Shown here: positions 59,235-64,000 of the stretch, piece after piece
How the letters are laid out: each line of letters opens with the position of its first letter
Position numbering within the stretch: position 1 is the first letter of the stretch
From: Paragonimus westermani
Lineage: Eukaryota > Platyhelminthes > Trematoda > Plagiorchiida > Troglotrematidae
Length of the DNA: 64,000 nucleotides
Direction: 5' to 3'
Assembly: GCA_008508345.1 (NCBI GenBank)
Contig: QNGE01002746.1
Coordinates: 1-64,000, forward strand
The notes under the pieces: model-generated
Databases searched by the model: none
What the model was told of the DNA's origin: nothing
Seen by the model: only the letters and a program-made list of their open reading frames with translations
Program-made: the position numbers and the translations under genes

Positions 59235-60576
59235 CTGGGGCACATGTTAACCCACGAGGTTGTTTGGCGGTTCCCCGAATATTCATACGGTTGGATGCAA
59301 AAATTTGGTGATTTCTTAGTTTTACTCACCGTCGTATCTCTTTCAACGGTGCTTTGCGTTTACTTTAAGATACGGTCGCTACCGATCTGCTGGAGCATGT
59401 CCAACATCCCATCATATCGGACGACCTCTGTTTTTGTTATGCGCCTCTTGTTTTCTAACGTCGACGTGACTCAAATTGTGTGTGTATGTGTTGTGTTCAC
59501 TGGGCCAAGTTGTGTCGCAGCTAGTTATGCAACTTTTTCGATTTGTAGCGGACGAACGACCCTTATCCGTCTTACCACTGTGGCGATGAGAAGTGTTGTA
59601 ACGTTCAGTCTGTGGAATTTGATCCATGCGCGTTTATTTGTCCCGGTCGTGCCTTACAGTGATCTTTGTTAGTTGACCACTGAGACGGGCTGTTTGTAAC
59701 GTGATGCGATTGGGTTCGTTACATTATTCGTATCCTGTGTTAGAAAACCTATGTAGCTAGACTTGTTCAATGACAAGATTATAGCCAGACTGTTGCCCAT
59801 TTGCCTCTCATTCGCACAAGTGAACTAATGTGCATATTCCCAACCAGACTCAGTCTTACGGTACTCATTCTGACATAGTCCCCAGTTATGTGAACTGTAC
59901 ATTGCAGGGATTACAAATTGCAAAAGCCCCCTCCGGAGTAGTTGTAACGGTCCAGTACCTCACTGGCGATTTGGTTTTTATGGGGACGTTTTGGTTGTAT
60001 ACGCATGCAGGTTTACAGCTTCGGGTCGCATTGTTCTTCACGAAATGACGGATTTATAACTAAATGCGGATGTTCGAAGTGATGCTGTGAACCGTCACAA
60101 AGAGTCAGTACACTTACGGACACATGTTTGTCAATGGTTGTTGCAACAACATTTCCAACCAGTGATCTGAGTAGTCGGGCCTCATCCAACCTAGCAGACA
60201 GCATCTCGCAATAGTGCTCAACAAAGTGGTCAAAAGTACATGACCAATAGTCGATGTGAGCGGGTGTAGTAAGGTAGGGAAACCTACTGTTGCGCGGTCG
60301 ATCCGTATTTATGGTGCCTGTTATAGTCGCCACTGTATAACCCTTCTAGGTTGAGGCTATCATCCCTATCCCAGCTAGATATCCAGCTTCTCTAATGCAA
60401 ACGAGGGGTTGCCGGACAGACCCTTCCTGCCAGCTTCTACAGTCCATTTTAGATTTGCCTCTTCCCTGACAGCATTCTTGGCCACCGCTTGTAAGTGTTC
60501 TTTTTATGAATTGATATTTTCATTTCCATTATATTGATCAGTCTTTCGATTGACATTTCTCGTGCTCTTTTTCTAG
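59235..60576. other. No firm gene
   Basis: A Cys/Val-rich 142-codon frame at 59244-59672 lacks domain features and is judged chance. A repeat shared with 62.2 kb lies at 59868-59960 and is listed separately. Confidence 0.4.
59868..59960 (+). repeat. Dispersed repeat also present at 62213-62310
   Basis: The two stretches share the order 'tctgac', 'tccccA(g/c)tt(a/g)tg', 'gtaca(t/c)tg(c/t)ag', 'ggat(t)acaaa(t/c)tgcaaa(a)gcc' and 'ttggt(t/g)ttta(t)'. Identity is moderate. At 62.2 kb the repeat lies upstream of an RTE 5' region, so this may be another 5' fragment of that family or an unrelated short repeat. Confidence 0.5.
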
Positions 60577-61233
60577 CCCATGCTAACTCAAGAGTGTGAG
60601 CAGCAACCTCCGCTGTTGGATACCTATGTTTCCGAAACTGAGGAGGTTGCAAGTCAGTTGGATTCCTCCTCCTCCTCTTCTGTTTACAAGCCAAACAAGA
60701 GCATCGGCACGAACCCTTCCAGCAAAGGTTGCTCGCATTCTGAAAACGAACAGAAATCAGATCAACTCGTCACTCCTTCAACATGTCTGTCTCTACGTAA
60801 GCGATGCTGGTCTGTTAGTATTCCCATCGATTTAACCCTCGGAAATGTTCCATCCGGTTTCTACCCCCTCGCAGCTTTATCCACCCTCAATTGTTCGATA
60901 CCCTTTCCGAATGTGGAACATACGCGTTTCTGTCTCTCCTTGATCAGTGTAAAAGGTTCTACGAAATCGAACAGTATGGCTCGTTTTATACCTCCATGTC
61001 TGCGAACTTTTCTTCCCGGGGCGTTCGACCTAGCTACCTCAGATAGAATTGCCACTCCTCGGCTGCGCCCCAGTCCATCTGTAGCCGCTGAGTGCTTGAA
61101 ACGACCTACTGCTTGTTGGTTTCATTCGTCAAACATGGCGCTTTCGTCCAGTGCATCCTCTGTATTGGACGTGTCTCGGTCAGAAAACCCTGCTGGTGCT
61201 GGTGCTGTTCGACCTTCACTTCTTTTGAGTTAG
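60577..61233 (+). CDS. Candidate terminal exon, serine/proline-rich
   Basis: After a pyrimidine-rich acceptor (cgtgctctttttctag) a phase-0 frame of 219 codons runs to TAG at 61231. It opens PMLTQECEQQPPLLDTYVSE and includes SQLDSSSSSSVYK, then a Ser/Thr/Cys-rich stretch ending ENPAGAGAVRPSLLLS. The length and biased composition suggest coding, as a disordered C-terminus. The phase matches the 52.0- and 53.6-kb exons, so it may be the end of the same protein. No domain is seen and no AATAAA lies close downstream. Confidence 0.42.
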   Translation, partial: PMLTQECEQQPPLLDTYVSETEEVASQLDSSSSSSVYKPNKSIGTNPSSKGCSHSENEQKSDQLVTPSTCLSLRKRCWSVSIPIDLTLGNVPSGFYPLAALSTLNCSIPFPNVEHTRFCLSLISVKGSTKSNSMARFIPPCLRTFLPGAFDLATSDRIATPRLRPSPSVAAECLKRPTACWFHSSNMALSSSASSVLDVSRSENPAGAGAVRPSLLLS

Positions 61234-61436
61234 TTAACGGGTGTTTTTGATAATCCCTTCCTTGTATCGTAATTTCATAAATTGTCGTACCCCTCAATCG
61301 TATGAAAGAACAGGATGGCTAAACCACGTAGACTACTAGATGAACTTGATCTATTGTCAAATAGCTTTTGCCGTATTTTGTCTCAAGCATGACCGTAAAA
61401 TGGTAAGTACAACTTTGTCGTACAGTAATGACTTGT

Positions 61437-61452
61437 GGGGGGGGGGGGCCCC
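61437..61452. repeat. G12-C4 homopolymer run
   Basis: Twelve G followed directly by four C in otherwise balanced sequence. It may be a sequencing or assembly weak point. Confidence 0.9.
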
Positions 61453-62204
61453 TGTTCAAGGGCATTATTATACTGGTGGTTATATGACTGGGGATTTGTG
61501 TTGTTATTAGTCAAACACTGCCCATTCGTTCACAGCTTTCGCAGTTCATTGGCATTTCCTCCTGATTTACATGATGCTATTGCCTTCCTTTATTCCTGCC
61601 TCGTTTCTCTACATGTAGATATTACATATCCCACAAGATTTTGGGACCTTTACTAAGCTACAGTGCTCGGTCCATTAACATCTGACCGCCACGCTCATTG
61701 TGGTACTTATTTGAGTTGGGCCAGTGCCAACTGAATCACGCATTTGTTCAAATTTACCATTATTGCATTGCCTTGCCCGGACCGCAATTTGAGCTAGGAT
61801 AGATTAACTTGATTGAATGGTCTCGTATCAGAGGCTTGACGGGACGTTTACGCCTCCCGTCGTTCTATCTCAACGCTTCTTGTGTGGTGCTTAAGTTAAC
61901 CGCTCATGTGACCACAGTAATTGTCTGGTTAACTTCAACCATTAACATCTATCTGTGGTGGTTCGGGCGAGTCTAGCGTCAACAGAGTGGTAGTCCGCAT
62001 TGTCCTGGAGGTTTAAGCATAACGTGCGTGCACATGGTGAGAAGATCATGACTTGCACCCACGGTTTCAGGCGATGTCAAACTAGCCATTTTGGACCATC
62101 TCATTGCACTCACGATGCTCACAACGTCACAACGAGACTCGACTTTGATACGGTGTGGCAACCTTGGCATCCCGATGGCCTGTTAGGTTAAACTGAAGGG
62201 TACT
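61453..62204. other. No recognisable gene
   Basis: Frames under 75 codons on both strands. Nothing recognised. Confidence 0.45.
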
Positions 62205-62760
62205 TTTTCTGACTTAATCCCCACTTGTGTTAACGGTACACTGTAGAGTTTGCAGGGGATAACAAACTGCAAAGCCCTGGTTCAGATTAGTTTTCTCAGT
62301 TCACTGCGTCTTTGGTGTTTATATGCGAATGGTGTGCTGACCACACCAACAGAGTTACTCATACCAGACGGGCCAACAGGTAAAGGCCCTAAAAACCACA
62401 ATCTCCTGGTCCTCTAGGTTGGGAGTTAGAAGAAGGTTAACGTATCTTCGCGAAAAAGCTACCAGTTCTAGTACACTACCACCCACCAGCTGCATTGAGG
62501 TAAGGCTTTTGAGCCAAAGACTTCTGTTGAGAACCATAACCGTTCTCCGGTCTAGGTCTGGCCGCCTCAGCACCATCTCAGCTTACATACAACTATGAAT
62601 AATCACAACAGCAACAATTCCATACTGCGTCGTCCGTCTCGCAGATAAGACCGGGTCACTCTATCTGCTGCATACAGCAAGGTGGATAGGTGAAAACATG
62701 TTACTGCTGACCCACCATTACTTTCCCATCAAATCCAGTTCTCAAACCCCTCTCGATCCC
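62205..62760 (+). repeat. Repeat upstream of an RTE endonuclease, probable 5' untranslated region
   Basis: 62213-62310 matches 59868-59960, and 62495-62720 matches 10010-10240. No coding signal is present. Endonuclease homology starts about 150 bases later, so I infer that this is the 5' region of the RTE-like LINE. Its recurrence at 10 kb next to the gap supports a family-specific leader. Confidence 0.55.
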
Positions 62761-62879
62761 CATTCCGAGTAATTATACCACAGGTCAAAGTAACAATGTA
62801 TCCATAAGTCTCATCACTTATCACTCAACCCCAGGCCTCCCCCACCTCTTCCATACCTCTGGTTTACGAATTAATATAG

Positions 62880-64000
62880 GTGTTTTCAACGTTAGCACTT
62901 TAAAACAGATAGGTCAGTTGACCGCTCTCACACGAACGTTAGACTCGTTGAATGCGAATGTCTGTGCATTTCAGAGACCGGCATCCAGGACAGTAGTCAG
63001 CGTGTGGAATTAACAGCACCTCATTGTCTATCCGATACTGGTTACGCCCTTCTGTTGATCCCATGGCCACCTTTACCAGTCAGACTGGAGTAGGTATAGT
63101 CCTCAGCACGACCACAGCAGTCACATTGGTAGATTGGATTCCTGTTAACAGTAGACTTTCGGAAATCTTCTCATCGCATCTTCTTATTTCCCAACTGACT
63201 TTATTGATGTCGGTATCAATGACACCCTTTACTCGGATCGGATCGATCTCCTCCGGTCGACACATAGTTCTGATATGATTACTTCGGCCACGGGTATGAA
63301 CGCCCAGGTCGGATGGCTTGGTGTGGCCGAGTGTTGTTTAGTTGAACGGTCTGGGTTAGCATCACCTCGCCTGGGTAATGACGGGCGACTGTTGTAGCTG
63401 TGCGTTGAACGTTAGCTACTCTCAGCCAGCATTCGTTTCAGGCAACTTGAACGTCATGGTTATACTTGGTGCCCGCTTCTCCGAATCAGGCCTGGTCTCA
63501 GATAGACCACCGAGCTGTTAGATATAGGTGACAGGGCTCTATTCAGGACTGTCGTCCCTGTCGGAGCATATACTTGTATTTACATCATGCGTTGGTACGT
63601 TGTCATTTTGTTCTTACTTTTGCTGGGCAACCACCTCACTGACAGCAACAGCTGGCTGCTGAGATATTGGCTACACCGTCGGTAAAACACAAGTGCCTAA
63701 TCGGTTTAGAATGCTGCGTTAGCGATTCTCACTCCGAAGATCCCAATAGTTGCTGCACCGAGAACTCACATACCATTTATGGAACAGGTGCTGTAGCATG
63801 CGGCACGGGGGTTCGTGGGTTGAAGAGACATTGGATTTCGGAGGAATCCCTGGAGTTGTTAGAAGCTAGACGGCGCATTCCTCCTGACAGTTCATATAAC
63901 CAGTTTACGAGACATCCGTAGTAAACTGAAACGTAGCCTGAAAGCTGATCTTGAGGCTGAGTTAGTGGGAATAGTTGAGGAAGTGGAAACCGCTTTTACT
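62880..64000 (+). mobile_element. RTE-like LINE, endonuclease and linker, truncated by window end
   Basis: Across frames the translation gives FNVSTLKQIGQLTALTRTLD (family F-N-V-R-T-L block), then GVGIVLSTTTA and LVDWIPVNSRL at about 63090-63160. Next are DLLRSTHSSDMITSATGMNA and QVGWLG (about 63245-63320; the G-D-M-N-A site has Thr for Asp). LGNDGRLL and GYTWCP (about 63450) follow, the latter being the T-W block. The linker frame at 63667-63921 has RHWISEESLELLEARRRIPP, and SKLKRSLKADLEAEL runs to the window edge. RT should follow beyond 64000. Stops and frameshifts show decay, but this is the best-preserved 5' half of the family here. Confidence 0.78.

Noticed and set aside
59244..59672. 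142-codon Cys/Val-rich plus frame
   Set aside because: Composition looks random, no domain, and it overlaps a better minus-strand exon candidate.
1..64000. CRISPR arrays, bacterial operons or prophage
   Set aside because: No regularly spaced direct repeats, no operon-like gene packing, and the coding relics are eukaryotic retroelements.

Overview
The window reads as eukaryotic, repeat-dominated nuclear DNA, most likely from a flatworm. A diphyllobothriid-type tapeworm is my best guess and a trematode the next, but this is inferred from repeat content and not proven. The reasons are: decayed RTE-like and CR1/jockey-like LINEs, Penelope-like elements with GIY-YIG endonucleases and a BEL/Pao remnant (a mix typical of flatworm genomes); short exon candidates with GT-AG borders and kilobase introns; no bacterial operon logic; and a 631-base assembly gap. 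I see no complete host gene, no rRNA or tRNA gene and no CRISPR array.

Region 1 (1-6 kb) holds three CR1-like LINE reverse transcriptase relics, one nearly complete from linker to thumb. Region 2 (6.9-9 kb) is a broken Mutator-like (MULE) DDE transposase with a SWIM-type zinc finger. Region 3 (9.4-14.5 kb) is AT-rich microsatellite, a repeat that elsewhere precedes an RTE endonuclease, the gap, the C-terminal end of a BEL/Pao polyprotein, a LINE 3' end and a foldback repeat with an AT-rich loop. Region 4 (16.4-18 kb) is another CR1-like LINE, followed by weak exon candidates. Region 5 (20.5-36.9 kb) is a graveyard of RTE-like LINE pieces on both strands; one of them has a Penelope-like GIY-YIG fragment inserted inside its reverse transcriptase domain. 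Region 6 (38-54 kb) carries candidate exons of a multi-pass membrane protein with a long serine-rich tail, and a minus-strand Penelope-like element lies between them at 43-44.7 kb. Region 7 (54-61 kb) has a 98% identical 383-bp inverted repeat and a serine-rich exon. Region 8 (62-64 kb) is the 5' half of an RTE-like LINE that runs off the window.

The transposon genes share no pathway; each coded for its own mobilisation and all are broken by stops, frameshifts or deletions. The part most likely to belong to a working host gene is the exon series at 49.75-53.8 kb, whose reading frame survives three successive splice junctions. All similarities were judged by eye from the translated sequence.
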